Origin: Frigoribacterium sp. Leaf8
GTDB taxonomy: Bacteria > Actinomycetota > Actinomycetes > Actinomycetales > Microbacteriaceae
DNA length: 64,000 nt
Reading direction: 5' to 3'
Assembly (NCBI RefSeq): GCF_001421165.1
Contig: NZ_LMKB01000005.1
Coordinates: 1,259,709 to 1,323,708, forward strand
Part shown: in pieces, positions 1-8,727 of the stretch
Position numbering within the stretch: position 1 is the first letter of the stretch
How the letters are laid out: the number at the start of each line of letters is the position of its first letter
Translations under genes and position numbers: made by a program
Notes under the pieces: generated by a model
The model's input: the letters and a program-made list of their open reading frames with translations, nothing else
Databases searched by the model: none
Told to the model about the DNA's origin: nothing

Positions 1-10
1 CCCGACCGAC

Positions 11-76
11 ATCGCACCGCCGAATGGACGTCGCACCGCCGAAGTCGGCGGTGCGACGTTCATCCGGCGGTGCGAC
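11..76. repeat. 66-nt nested palindrome, copy 1
   Basis: An intergenic nested dyad downstream of the DeoR gene. The inner arms ACGTCGCACCGCCG (28-41) and CGGCGGTGCGACGT (46-59) pair perfectly. The outer arms TCGCACCGCCG (12-22) and CGGCGGTGCGA (65-75) also pair. Its length and layout match the copies at 12764, 44938 and 46348. No protein-coding content was seen in positions 1-118. Confidence 0.75.
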
Positions 77-118
77 ACGGGCGCCGGCGCGCCGACGGGC
101 GGCGCGCGGGCCAGCGGC

Positions 119-895
119 TCAGCCGGCGGGCGCGACGACCACGTCGACGCCGGCGGCGGCGAACTCGGCCAGCGCCTCGGTCGTGGCCGTGGCGTCGGTC
201 ACGAGCGTCCAGCCCTCAGGCAGCGCCGCGCGGGCGTGGAACGTCGCGCGACCGAGCTTCGACCCGTCGGCCAGCACGTAGACGCGTTCGGACTGCCGGC
301 ACATCAGCTCTTTGAGCCGGGTCTGCACGAGGTCGGCCTCGACCACGTGGCCCGAGGCGAGCACGCCGTCGGCGCCGAGGAACACCCGGTCGAAGGTCAG
401 GCGCTCGAGGGCGGCCTCGGCCAGCGGCCCGACGAAGCCCTGGCTGGCCGGGCGCAGCGTGCCGCCGAGGCACTCGAGGTGGATGCCGTCCGAGTCGGCG
501 AGCTGCTGGATCACGGCGATCGAGGTGGTGGCGACGGTCGCGACGAGACCCGAGCGCGCCTCCCGGGCGAGGGCCGCGACCGACGAGCCGGCGTCGAACA
601 GCAGCGTCTCGCCGTCGTGGACCAGCGTGCGGGCGTGCCGCGCGATCTCGGCCTTGGCCACCCCGGCCTCGAGGTTGCGCTGACGGAAGGTCGGCTCGGC
701 ACCGGGGGCGCCGAGCGGCATGGCCCCGCCGTAGGTGCGGGCGATCTCGCCGCGCCGGGTGAGTTCGGCGAGGTCGCGGCGGATGGTCGACGGGGTCACC
801 TCGAAGCGACGACTCAGCTCGTCGACGCTCGCGAGGCCGGTGGTGTGGGCCAGGTCGACGATGTCGCGGCGTCGCTCGCGTGCCGTGGTGCTCAT
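119..895 (-). CDS. DeoR/GlpR-family transcriptional regulator
   Basis: A 258-aa regulator. The N-terminal winged helix (about residues 5-60) contains VDELSRRFEVTPSTIRRDL, the DeoR-family HTH. The C-terminal DeoRC domain shows LLFDAGSSVAALA, FLGADGV and YVLADGSKLG, the sugar-phosphate-binding fold of the family. It is the third gene of a minus-strand run after the acid-sugar kinase and PdxA2-type dehydrogenase, so it probably represses that locus in response to a phosphorylated intermediate (inference). The ATG just upstream is followed by an in-frame TGA, which fixes the start. The candidate operator is the TGCGCG cluster at 3320-3357. Confidence 0.88.
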   Translation of the reverse strand: MSTTARERRRDIVDLAHTTGLASVDELSRRFEVTPSTIRRDLAELTRRGEIARTYGGAMPLGAPGAEPTFRQRNLEAGVAKAEIARHARTLVHDGETLLFDAGSSVAALAREARSGLVATVATTSIAVIQQLADSDGIHLECLGGTLRPASQGFVGPLAEAALERLTFDRVFLGADGVLASGHVVEADLVQTRLKELMCRQSERVYVLADGSKLGRATFHARAALPEGWTLVTDATATTEALAEFAAAGVDVVVAPAG

Positions 896-943
896 GCGGT
901 GGTGCTCATGCGATGGCCGTCCTGATCGGTGGGGCGGGCGGCG

Positions 944-1987
944 TCACGCCGACGACGCACCGACCCGGGCGGCGTCGGCCGGGCTGGGCGACATCTCGAC
1001 CGCCTGGCGCAACGCCTCGATCATGCTACCGACGGCCACGACCCCGGTGCCGGCGATGTCGAACGCGGTGCCGTGGTCGACCGAGGTGCGGATCACGGGC
1101 AGTCCGACGGTGATGTTGACCCCCGCCTCGATGCCGAGCACCTTCACCGGGCCGTGGCCCTGGTCGTGGTACATCGCCACGATGAGGTCGTAGTCGCCGC
1201 GGCCGCCGAGGAAGAACGCGGTGTCGGCCGGCAGCGGCCCGACGGCGCGGATGCCGTCGGCCTGGAGCACCTCGAGGGCCGGGGTGATCTTCTCGGCCTC
1301 CTCGCCGTAGCCGAAGAGCCCGTTCTCGCCGGCGTGCGGGTTGATCGCGCAGACGCCGATCCTGGGGTCGTCGACGCCGGCCCGGCGCAGCGCCTCCCAG
1401 CCGCGGCGCACGGTGCGCTCGACGAGGCCGGGCTCGATCTTCGCGATGGCGTCGATCAGCCCGATGTGGGTCGTCACGTGGATCACCTTGATCTTGGGGG
1501 TCGAGAGCATCATCGACACCTCGCCGACGCCCATGAAGTGCGCCAGCAGCTCGGTGTGGCCGGGGAACACGTGGCCGGCCTCGTGCAGCGCCGCCTTGTT
1601 CAGCGGTGCGGTGCAGATGCCCTGCACGAGACCGGCCATGCCGAGCTCGCACGCGATGCGGATGTACTCGTACGCCGCGTGGCCGGCCTCGGCCGAGACG
1701 GCGCCCCAGGGCAGGTCGGCCGAGAGCAGGTGCGGGTCGACGACGTTGATGCGTCCGGGGGTGAAGACGGCGTCGGCGGGCCCGTCGACCTCGACGATCT
1801 CGGCGTCGACCCCGAGCGCGGCGGCGCCGAGCCGCAGGCGGTGGGCGTCCCCGACGACGACCGGTCGCGCGTCGCGGTAGGCGGCCTCGTCGAGCAGTGC
1901 GCCGACGGTGACCTCGGGTCCGACGCCGGCGCCGTCGCCCATGGTGACGGCGATGAACGGCCGCGTGTCGGGGGTCGTCGTGGTCAT
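944..1987 (-). CDS. PdxA2-type 4-phospho-sugar-acid dehydrogenase
   Basis: A 347-aa PdxA-superfamily NAD-dependent oxidative decarboxylase. Visible motifs are TMGDGAGVGPE near the N-terminus, CTAPLNKAALHEAG, GHTELLAHF, INPHAGENG, YHDQGHGPVK and the C-terminal VDHGTAFDIAGTG. The conserved metal-binding histidines lie in HVTTH and YHDQGH. PdxA2 proteins beside a DUF1537 kinase oxidise 4-phospho-D-threonate or erythronate to dihydroxyacetone phosphate. The start overlaps the kinase stop by 4 nt (ATGA), so the two are translationally coupled. This context favours acid-sugar catabolism over pyridoxine synthesis; exact substrate stereochemistry cannot be read from sequence. Confidence 0.85.
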   Translation of the reverse strand: MTTTTPDTRPFIAVTMGDGAGVGPEVTVGALLDEAAYRDARPVVVGDAHRLRLGAAALGVDAEIVEVDGPADAVFTPGRINVVDPHLLSADLPWGAVSAEAGHAAYEYIRIACELGMAGLVQGICTAPLNKAALHEAGHVFPGHTELLAHFMGVGEVSMMLSTPKIKVIHVTTHIGLIDAIAKIEPGLVERTVRRGWEALRRAGVDDPRIGVCAINPHAGENGLFGYGEEAEKITPALEVLQADGIRAVGPLPADTAFFLGGRGDYDLIVAMYHDQGHGPVKVLGIEAGVNITVGLPVIRTSVDHGTAFDIAGTGVVAVGSMIEALRQAVEMSPSPADAARVGASSA

Positions 1988-3297
1988 GGGGTTCTCCGTT
2001 TCGTGGGGGCGCCGGACGCTGCCGACGCGGTGAGGTCGTGGGGGTCGGCGCCGGCGCGCGTGCGGCGCACCAGGTCGACGAGGTCGGCGAGCACGGTCGG
2101 GCCGCCGAAGCTGCCGGGCTTGGTGGCGACGAGCCGGTCGTCGCCCGCGGCCGCCCGCCCGTCGCCCGCGAGGCTGAGGACGGCGCCGTGCTCGAGTTGG
2201 GTGAGCGGCCGCAGGGTGGTCGTCGTGAGCCGGTCGAGCACCGCGCGGGCGGTCTCGCCACCGGTCAGCACGAGGTCGAGCTCGACGTCGGCGTCGATCC
2301 GGGCGACGACCTCGGCGAGGGCCGCCGATCCGACGAGCGGGTCGGGCAGGCGCCGGGCGGTGACCGTCAGCACGGCGACGGACGACCGGGACAAGGAGGC
2401 GCGGGTCGCCTCGACGAGGAGGCCGGCGTCGTCCGCCGGGTCGAGCACGTGCACGTCCGCACCGGTCGCGGCGAGCGCGTCGGCGTGGCCCCGGGCCACC
2501 TCGGCGGCCGAACCGACCACGACGAGCACGGGCCGCTCGGACCCGGCCCCGTCGCGGGGCCCGGCCTCGTCGCGGACCCCGGCCTCGTCCGACGCGTAAA
2601 GACCAGCCTCAGTGCTCGACGCCGGAGCGACCGCGTCGGCCAGGGCGGCGGCGAGCGCCGCGCTGCCCGCGAGGGCGACCGGCCGACGGACTCCGGGAGC
2701 GGCGACCAGCCGGAGGACGGCGTCGACCACGGCGGCGAGGTCGTCGTCGGTCTCGGCGTCGACCAGGAGCACCGCTCCCCCGGCGAGGGCCGCGTCGAGG
2801 TGCGCCGCGGACGCGTCCGGCCCCGAACGCACCACGTCGAGGCCGACGAGCACCGTCGGCCGGTCGACGAGTTCGGCCAGGGTCGCGGGGGCGCCGTGCG
2901 GTTCGAGATGCCAGAACGCCGTCTCGGCGAGGGGTCGCCCGTCCACCAGGGGCCGCCCGTGGACGACGGTGCGCCCGAGGGCGGGCAGCGCGCCGGCCAC
3001 GACGAGGTCGTACCCGCGGGCGGCCAGGGCCTCGAGCTCGGGTCCGACGTGGCCGCGCCACAGGGAGTCGGTCTTCTTGAGCACGAGGGCGCCGGCCGTC
3101 AGGGGCAGCGTGTCGATCGCGACCCGCGCCTCCTCGGCGGTGCCGGAGCGGGTGCCGACGTCGACGACCGTGACCGCCGCGGCGGGACCCGCCGGCACGC
3201 CGAGCGAGACCACGGTCTCGTGACCGCGCAGTCGGAACTGCTCGGCGGTCTCGGCGGCGCCGGAGAGGTCGTCGGCGATGACGGTGATCGGGCTCAT
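1984..3297 (-). CDS. Four-carbon acid sugar kinase (DUF1537 family)
   Basis: A 437-aa kinase expected to phosphorylate D-threonate, D-erythronate or a similar sugar acid at C4. The N-terminal half begins SPITVIADDLSGAAETAEQF and carries LKKTDSLWRGHVGPE, the family signature. The C-terminal nucleotide domain has LTGGETARAVLD and KPGSFGGPTVL. I chose the ATG at 3297 because the conserved first strand starts immediately after it and AGGATGG lies upstream; the reading frame stays open 26 codons further 5'. It is the first gene of the kinase-PdxA2-DeoR operon and is divergent from the ABC transporter operon. Confidence 0.85.
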   Translation of the reverse strand: MSPITVIADDLSGAAETAEQFRLRGHETVVSLGVPAGPAAAVTVVDVGTRSGTAEEARVAIDTLPLTAGALVLKKTDSLWRGHVGPELEALAARGYDLVVAGALPALGRTVVHGRPLVDGRPLAETAFWHLEPHGAPATLAELVDRPTVLVGLDVVRSGPDASAAHLDAALAGGAVLLVDAETDDDLAAVVDAVLRLVAAPGVRRPVALAGSAALAAALADAVAPASSTEAGLYASDEAGVRDEAGPRDGAGSERPVLVVVGSAAEVARGHADALAATGADVHVLDPADDAGLLVEATRASLSRSSVAVLTVTARRLPDPLVGSAALAEVVARIDADVELDLVLTGGETARAVLDRLTTTTLRPLTQLEHGAVLSLAGDGRAAAGDDRLVATKPGSFGGPTVLADLVDLVRRTRAGADPHDLTASAASGAPTKRRTP

Positions 3298-3319
3298 GAT
3301 GCCGCCATCCTGACACGAC

Positions 3320-3370
3320 TGCGCGTTATGCGCCACCGGTCTTGCGCGAAACGCGCAGCGGTGGCACAGT
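3320..3370. promoter_or_regulatory. Divergent promoter with TGCGCG-type operator
   Basis: A perfect dyad TGCGCG-AAA-CGCGCA (3343-3357) overlaps a plausible -35 (TTGCGC 3342-3347), with CACAGT at 3365-3370 as -10 after a 17-nt spacer, reading toward the transporter operon. A second pair of half sites, TGCGCGTTATGCGCC (3320-3334), lies on the kinase side. Clustered direct and inverted half sites are typical of DeoR-family operators. That the DeoR protein encoded at 119-895 binds here is inference. Confidence 0.5.
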
Positions 3371-3452
3371 GTCATCCAGCCCGGACGAGGGCGTCGCAGC
3401 GCTGCGGGACCGGGCGCCGTCGACCTCGTCGAACCCCTGGATCGAGAGGTCG

Positions 3453-5030
3453 ATGATGACCGTTCCGTTCGCGGACCACGAGATGTCTCGCCGCACCCTG
3501 CTCCGCTGGGGTGCCGCGGCCGGCCTCTTCGTGACCGCCACCAGCCTCGCCGGCTGCGCCGGACCGACCGGGTTGCCCGGACCCGGCACGCTGACCCTGG
3601 CCCTCAACCGCTCGCTGGTCAGCCTCGACAACAAGCTGAACCAGTTCGACGCGGCCGTCACGGTGCAGCGGGCGGTGCGCCAGGCCCTCACGCAGATCGG
3701 CCCCGACATCACGCCCGAGCTCGTGCTCGCCGAGAGCTTCGAGCCGACGAGCGACACACAGTGGACGGTCCGCCTGCGCGAGGGCGTTCGCTACTCGGAC
3801 GGGACGCCCGTCACGGTCGCCGACGTCGCCACCGCGCTGCAGATGTACGAGCAGGTGCAGGGCTCGTTCGTCGCCAGCTTCTTCCCCGAGTTCCCGACCG
3901 TGACCGCGATCGACGAGCGCACCTTCACGCTCGACTCGTCGCAGCCGATCCCGGTGCTCGACGCGTTGATGAGCAACATCCTGATCACCCCGGCCGCGGC
4001 GAACAAGCCGGAAGAGCTGCAGGACGGCGTGGGCAGCGGCCCGTTCGTCGTCACCCGGTTCAACCGCGGCGCCGGCACCTACAGCCTGAGCCGCAACGAG
4101 CAGTACTGGGGCGAGGCGCCGGGCGTCGACCGGGTCGAGGTGCGGTTCCTGCCCGAGGAGTCCAGCCGCGTGATCGCCCTGCGCAGCGGCGAGGTCGACG
4201 TGATCGACTCGATCACGCCCGACTCGGCGACCCAGTTGCAGGGCCTGCCCGGCATCGTCCTCGACGAGGCCTCGAGCCTGCGCATCAACCAGATCTTCTA
4301 CAACTTCCGCAAGCCCGAGGGGCACCCGCTGGCCGACGCCCGGGTGCGCGAGGCGCTGAGCCACGCGATCGACGGCCGGGCGCTCGTGCGCGACGTGCTG
4401 ACCGACTCGGTCACGCAGGCCGACGGCGTCGTCCCGCCGAGCCTCCTCGGCTACGCGAAGACCGGCGAGTACACCTACGACCCCGACCTCGCCCGCCGCA
4501 CGCTCGCCGGGCTCGGGGCGAGCGACCTCACGTTGCGCATCATCTGGGAGACCGGCGAGTTCGCCGGCGACACCTTCATCATGGAGGCGCTCGTCGAGAT
4601 GTTCGGCGCGATCGGCGTGCGGACCACGCTCCAGCAGTTCGAGCCCGGCGGTGACATCCTCCAGTGGCGCCAGGGCAAGGCCGGTGACTGGGACCTGCTC
4701 GGCAACGGCTTCTCGGCCCCCACCGGCCTCGCGCTGACCATCCTGCAGGGCATGTACGCGGGCACCGCCGAGAAGGAACAGACCCGCGACACGTACCAGG
4801 GCTACGTGCAGCCCGACGTGGCCGAGGCGATCGCCCGGGCGTCGACCGAGCCGGACGCGACCCTGCGCCAGCAACGGCTCGCCGAGGCGCAGCAGGCGGC
4901 CTGGGACACCTGGCCCTGCGCCTGGGCCTTCGTGCCCAAGTCGGTGCTCGCCCGTCGCGAGCGGGTCGAGCGCCTCGCCCTCGCGTCGTCCAACACGTAT
5001 CCGCTCGCCGACGTCCGACTGGGGGCCTGA
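3453..5030 (+). CDS. ABC transporter solute-binding lipoprotein (SBP family 5)
   Basis: A 525-aa DppA/OppA-type binding protein. The N-terminus has SRRTLLRWG (Tat-like) followed by a hydrophobic stretch and the lipobox LAGC, so it is an exported lipoprotein. GVRYSDGTPVTVADV and GSGPFVVTRFNRG fit the SBP_bac_5 fold. Start: tandem ATGs at 3453/3456, 6-9 nt after GAGAGG. It is the first gene of an operon with two permeases and two ATPases. Family 5 proteins bind peptides but also nickel, glycosides and oligosaccharides; the downstream aldolase and sialidase-like genes suggest a sugar-derived ligand (inference). Confidence 0.9.
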   Translation: MMTVPFADHEMSRRTLLRWGAAAGLFVTATSLAGCAGPTGLPGPGTLTLALNRSLVSLDNKLNQFDAAVTVQRAVRQALTQIGPDITPELVLAESFEPTSDTQWTVRLREGVRYSDGTPVTVADVATALQMYEQVQGSFVASFFPEFPTVTAIDERTFTLDSSQPIPVLDALMSNILITPAAANKPEELQDGVGSGPFVVTRFNRGAGTYSLSRNEQYWGEAPGVDRVEVRFLPEESSRVIALRSGEVDVIDSITPDSATQLQGLPGIVLDEASSLRINQIFYNFRKPEGHPLADARVREALSHAIDGRALVRDVLTDSVTQADGVVPPSLLGYAKTGEYTYDPDLARRTLAGLGASDLTLRIIWETGEFAGDTFIMEALVEMFGAIGVRTTLQQFEPGGDILQWRQGKAGDWDLLGNGFSAPTGLALTILQGMYAGTAEKEQTRDTYQGYVQPDVAEAIARASTEPDATLRQQRLAEAQQAAWDTWPCAWAFVPKSVLARRERVERLALASSNTYPLADVRLGA

Positions 5031-5032
5031 CC

Positions 5033-5968
5033 ATGGCGACCTACATCCTCAAGCGCCTCGGCCAGGGCCTGCTCACCGTGTTCCTCACGGTGTCGACGGT
5101 CTTCGTGCTGATCCGCCTCGCCCCCGGCGACCCGGCCGTGGCCTACGCCGGGCCGCTCGCGACCAACGAGCAACTCGCCGCCGTGCGCGAGCAGTTCGGC
5201 CTGGACGACCCGCTGCTCCAGCAGTACGGCGTGTTCCTGCAGCAGTTGTTCACGGGCAACCTGGGCACCTCGTACTCGTTCCAGGCACCGGCCGTGCAGG
5301 TCGTGCTCGAACGGCTGCCGTACACGCTGACCCTGTCGTTCGCGGCGATCCTGTTGGCGGCGGTCGTGTCGATCCCGCTCGGCGTCTGGATGGCCCGTCG
5401 CACCGACACCCGCAGCGAGACCGGCGTCAACGTCGTCGCCATCGCGGGCCAGTCGATGCCCGACTTCTGGACCGGCATCCTGCTGCTCAGCGCCTTCGCC
5501 GTCGTGATCCCGATCTTCCCGGCCTCGGGCTTCGCCACCTGGGGCGGCCTCGTGCTGCCGACGGTGACGATCGCCATCCTGCAGGTGGCCCTGATCTCCC
5601 GGCTCGTGCGCCGCGAGATGGCGACCAACTTCTCGGCGCCCTACCTGACCGTGGCCCGGTCGCGCGGCGTCTCGGAGCGCGCCCTGACCTGGCGCTACGC
5701 CATGGGCAACTCGGCGATCCCCGTCTTCACGGCCCTCGGCACGCGCTTCGCGGCGATGCTCAACGGCGTCGTCGTGGTCGAGGTCGTGTTCGCCTGGCCC
5801 GGCGTCGGGTCGCTCATCGTGCGGGCGCTCGAGACCCGCGACTACCCCCTCATCCAGGCGACCGTGCTGGTCACGTCGCTGCTCGCCGTCGGCGTCCAGC
5901 TGCTGATCGACCTCGCCTACCCCCTGCTCGATCCGCGCGTGCGGCTCGGAAAGGCGAGTGCCGCATGA
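5033..5968 (+). CDS. ABC transporter permease, DppB type
   Basis: A 311-aa inner-membrane permease with about six hydrophobic segments. The first helix follows MATYILKRLGQGLLTVFLTV and contains LIRLAPGDPA, characteristic of DppB/OppB. The cytoplasmic EAA-type loop is near APYLTVARSRGVSERALTWRYAMGN. The start is 2 nt after the binding-protein stop, and its own stop overlaps the next permease start. It should pair with the DppC-type permease to form the translocation channel. Confidence 0.92.
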   Translation: MATYILKRLGQGLLTVFLTVSTVFVLIRLAPGDPAVAYAGPLATNEQLAAVREQFGLDDPLLQQYGVFLQQLFTGNLGTSYSFQAPAVQVVLERLPYTLTLSFAAILLAAVVSIPLGVWMARRTDTRSETGVNVVAIAGQSMPDFWTGILLLSAFAVVIPIFPASGFATWGGLVLPTVTIAILQVALISRLVRREMATNFSAPYLTVARSRGVSERALTWRYAMGNSAIPVFTALGTRFAAMLNGVVVVEVVFAWPGVGSLIVRALETRDYPLIQATVLVTSLLAVGVQLLIDLAYPLLDPRVRLGKASAA

Positions 5969-7023
5969 CCCGCACCGAGACCACCGGACAGCCGTCCGGC
6001 ACGTCGACCGCCGGCGCGGCCGGTCGCACCCCCGAGGAGGCGCGACGCACCGCGGTCACGCCCCGCCTGCTGAAGAGGTCCGAGGCGGCCCGGCGGACCT
6101 CCGCCGCACGGGTGAAGCTCTGGGTCGGCGCGATCTGCGCCCTCGTGGTGATCATCCCGATCGTGCTGGCCCAGGCCCTCCCGCTGCCCGACGCGAACGG
6201 CCAGGACCTCGGCAACCGCCTCGCGCCTCCGTTCACCGCCGGCCACCTGTTCGGCACCGACCAGCTCGGTCGCGACCTGCTCTCGCGGGTGCTGCACGGC
6301 GGTCAGGTCTCGCTCGCGATCGGCGTGCTGGCGGTCATCGTCTCGGGCGCCATCGGCGTCGTCCTGGGCTCGATCGCCGGGTTCTACGGGCGCTGGGCCG
6401 ACACGCTGATCAGCCGCCTGCTCGAGGCCCAGATGTCGCTGCCGCTGCTGATGATGCTGCTGCTCGTCGTCGCCCTCTTCGGCCCGTCGATCCCGGTGAT
6501 CACCTTCGTCATCGCGATCGCGCAATGGCCGGAGGTGGCCCGCCTGACCCGGTCGCTCGTGCTCGTCGAACGCGAGAAGCCGTACGTCTCGTCGGCCCGC
6601 ACGCTCGGCCTGAACCGCTTCACGATCCTGCTGCGCCACGTCGTCCCGAACGTCATCAAGCAGGCGACGCTCGTCGTGCTGCTGCTGCTCGCGCAGGCCG
6701 TGCTGCTCGAGAGCGCCCTGAGCTTCCTCGGGGCCGGCCCGCAGCGACCGTTCGCGACCTGGGGCCGCATCATCTCGGACGGCCAGGACTACGTCACGAC
6801 CGCCTGGTGGATGGTGACGATCCCGGGTCTGTTCATCGTGCTGCTCGTCGTCGGGGTCAACCTGCTGGGCGACGCCCTGCGGGACCGGCCGCGCCGGTCG
6901 ACGGCCTCGCGCCTCCGTCGGTTCGTCGGGCTGCGCCCGTCGACCCCGGCCTCGACCCCGGCCTCGGCATCGACCCCGGCCCCGACCCCGACCCCGACCC
7001 CGCAGAAGGGAACGATCGCATGA
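5965..7023 (+). CDS. ABC transporter permease, DppC type
   Basis: A 352-aa permease. About 50 N-terminal cytoplasmic residues precede the first helix. GTDQLGRDLLSRVLHGGQVSL is the conserved DppC/OppC motif, and the EAA loop is at PYVSSARTLGLNRFTILLRHV. The last 30 or so residues form a low-complexity Ser/Thr/Ala/Pro tail encoded by hexanucleotide repeats (about 6946-7005), absent from typical DppC and probably dispensable. It overlaps both neighbours by 4 nt (ATGA). Confidence 0.92.
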   Translation: MTRTETTGQPSGTSTAGAAGRTPEEARRTAVTPRLLKRSEAARRTSAARVKLWVGAICALVVIIPIVLAQALPLPDANGQDLGNRLAPPFTAGHLFGTDQLGRDLLSRVLHGGQVSLAIGVLAVIVSGAIGVVLGSIAGFYGRWADTLISRLLEAQMSLPLLMMLLLVVALFGPSIPVITFVIAIAQWPEVARLTRSLVLVEREKPYVSSARTLGLNRFTILLRHVVPNVIKQATLVVLLLLAQAVLLESALSFLGAGPQRPFATWGRIISDGQDYVTTAWWMVTIPGLFIVLLVVGVNLLGDALRDRPRRSTASRLRRFVGLRPSTPASTPASASTPAPTPTPTPQKGTIA

Positions 7024-7904
7024 CCTCCGTGACCGACGACACCGTCGACCCCGACCTGCTCCTCGAGGTGCGTGACCTGCAGATCGAGCTCATGACGACC
7101 AACGGGATCGTGCGCGCCGTCGACGGCGTCTCGTTCCACATCGCCCGGGGCGAGACCGTCACGATCATCGGCGAGTCGGGGTCGGGCAAGTCGACCACCG
7201 CCATGGGCGTGCTGCAGCTGCTGCCCGCCGACCTCGCCGTCGTCTCGGGCCACGTGCGCATCACCGGACTCGACGTGCTCGCCTCGGCCTCGGCCGTGCG
7301 CAAGGTGCGCGGTCGGGCCGTCGCCCTGATCCCCCAGGACCCCATGACGGCGCTCAGCCCGGTGCGGTCGATCGGCTCGCAGCTCGGCGAGGCCATCCGC
7401 ATCGCCGGGGCCGCCAGCGGTCGGGCCGCCGTCACCGCCCGGGCCGTGCGCCTCCTCGAGCAGGTGCACATCCCCGACCCTGCGGCCCAGCTGGGGAAGT
7501 TCCCGCACCAACTCTCGGGTGGCATGCTGCAACGCGTGCTGATCGCCATCGCGTTGGCCTGCGAGCCGCAGCTGATCGTGGCCGACGAGCCCACCAGCGC
7601 CCTCGACGTCACGGTGCAGGCCGGCATCCTCGACCTGTTGCTCGAGCTGCAGGAACAGCGCGGCATCGGCCTGCTGATGATCACCCACGACCTCGGCGTC
7701 GCCCGGCTCGTGTCCGACCGCATCCACGTCATGAAGGCCGGCGTGTTCGTCGAGTCCGGCGACGTGCGGCAGATCGTCGAGCACCCCGCCGAGCCCTACA
7801 CGCAGGGGCTGCTCGCCGCGGTGCCCACCCTGGGCGCCTGGGACGAGACGCCGTCCACGCCCGCCACGACCAGCACCGACCGACCGGAGGCCACCCGTGT
7901 CTGA
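7020..7904 (+). CDS. ABC transporter ATP-binding protein, DppD type
   Basis: A 294-aa ATPase. Walker A is GESGSGKST (about residues 48-56), the signature is LSGGMLQRV, Walker B is LIVADEPTSALD and the switch His lies in ITHDLGVA. The C-terminal oligopeptide/dipeptide-type extension includes EHPAEPYTQGLLAAVPTLG. The ATG at 7020 overlaps the permease stop. It probably acts as a heterodimer with the following ATPase. The Gln-to-Met change in LSGGMLQ is also common in DppD proteins. Confidence 0.92.
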   Translation: MTSVTDDTVDPDLLLEVRDLQIELMTTNGIVRAVDGVSFHIARGETVTIIGESGSGKSTTAMGVLQLLPADLAVVSGHVRITGLDVLASASAVRKVRGRAVALIPQDPMTALSPVRSIGSQLGEAIRIAGAASGRAAVTARAVRLLEQVHIPDPAAQLGKFPHQLSGGMLQRVLIAIALACEPQLIVADEPTSALDVTVQAGILDLLLELQEQRGIGLLMITHDLGVARLVSDRIHVMKAGVFVESGDVRQIVEHPAEPYTQGLLAAVPTLGAWDETPSTPATTSTDRPEATRV

Positions 7905-8727
7905 CACCATCCTCGAGGTCGACGACCTGGTCGTCGACTACGGCAGCGGCTCGAGTGCCCACCGCGCCGTCGACCACGTGTCGTTCTCGGTGCGCCGCGG
8001 CAGCACCTTCGCCATCGTGGGCGAGTCGGGCTGCGGCAAGTCGACGATCGCCAAGGCGGTCATGCGGTTGCTGCAGCCGACCAGCGGGCGCATCGTGCTC
8101 GACGGCACCGACCTGGCGACCCTGTCGGAGGCGCGGTTGCGGCCCCTGAGGCACCGCTTCCAGATGGTCTTCCAGGACCCGTACGGCTCGCTCGACCCGC
8201 ACCTGAGCGCCCGCGACATCGTCGCCGAGCCGCTCCGGCTGAAGGGCGTGCGGTCGGCCCAGGACCGGGCGACCGAGGCGGCGCGCCTGATCGACCGCGT
8301 CGGCCTGCCGTCGACGGCGCTCGACCGTCGCCCGCACGAGTTCTCCGGCGGCCAGCGCCAACGCATCGGCATCGCCCGGGCGCTCGCCTCGAGCCCCGAC
8401 CTGTTGATCTGCGACGAGGCGACGAGCGCGCTCGACGTGTCGGTGCAGGCGCAGGTGCTCGACCTGCTGCGCGAGATCCAGGTCGACACCGGCATCACCT
8501 ACGTCGTCATCTCGCACAACCTCGGCGTCGTGCAGCAGATCAGCGAGAGCGTCCTCGTCATGAAGCAGGGCGCCGTCGTCGAGCAGGGCGCCACGGCGCA
8601 GGTGCTCACGTCGCCCGCCGAGGACTACACGCGGCGGCTGCGCCGGGCCGCCCTCGACCCCGCGACGATGACCGGCGTGAAGCCTCGCCACGTCGTCCGC
8701 AGCCTCTCGTTGGGAGCCACCACATGA
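7897..8727 (+). CDS. ABC transporter ATP-binding protein, DppF type
   Basis: A 276-aa ATPase with Walker A GESGCGKST, Q-loop QMVFQDPYGSLDP (the DppF hallmark), signature FSGGQRQRI, Walker B LLICDEATSALD and H-loop ISHNLG. It starts with GTG inside the end of the DppD-type gene (8-nt overlap) and carries GGAGG upstream. It completes a five-component Dpp-type importer. Confidence 0.92.
   Translation: MSDTILEVDDLVVDYGSGSSAHRAVDHVSFSVRRGSTFAIVGESGCGKSTIAKAVMRLLQPTSGRIVLDGTDLATLSEARLRPLRHRFQMVFQDPYGSLDPHLSARDIVAEPLRLKGVRSAQDRATEAARLIDRVGLPSTALDRRPHEFSGGQRQRIGIARALASSPDLLICDEATSALDVSVQAQVLDLLREIQVDTGITYVVISHNLGVVQQISESVLVMKQGAVVEQGATAQVLTSPAEDYTRRLRRAALDPATMTGVKPRHVVRSLSLGATT

Noticed and set aside
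929-2599. Long opposite-strand open frame of over 500 codons across the kinase/PdxA2 region
   Set aside because: It is a shadow of two clear enzymes; its translation is Arg/Asp/Gly-rich low complexity without motifs, as expected in high-GC DNA.
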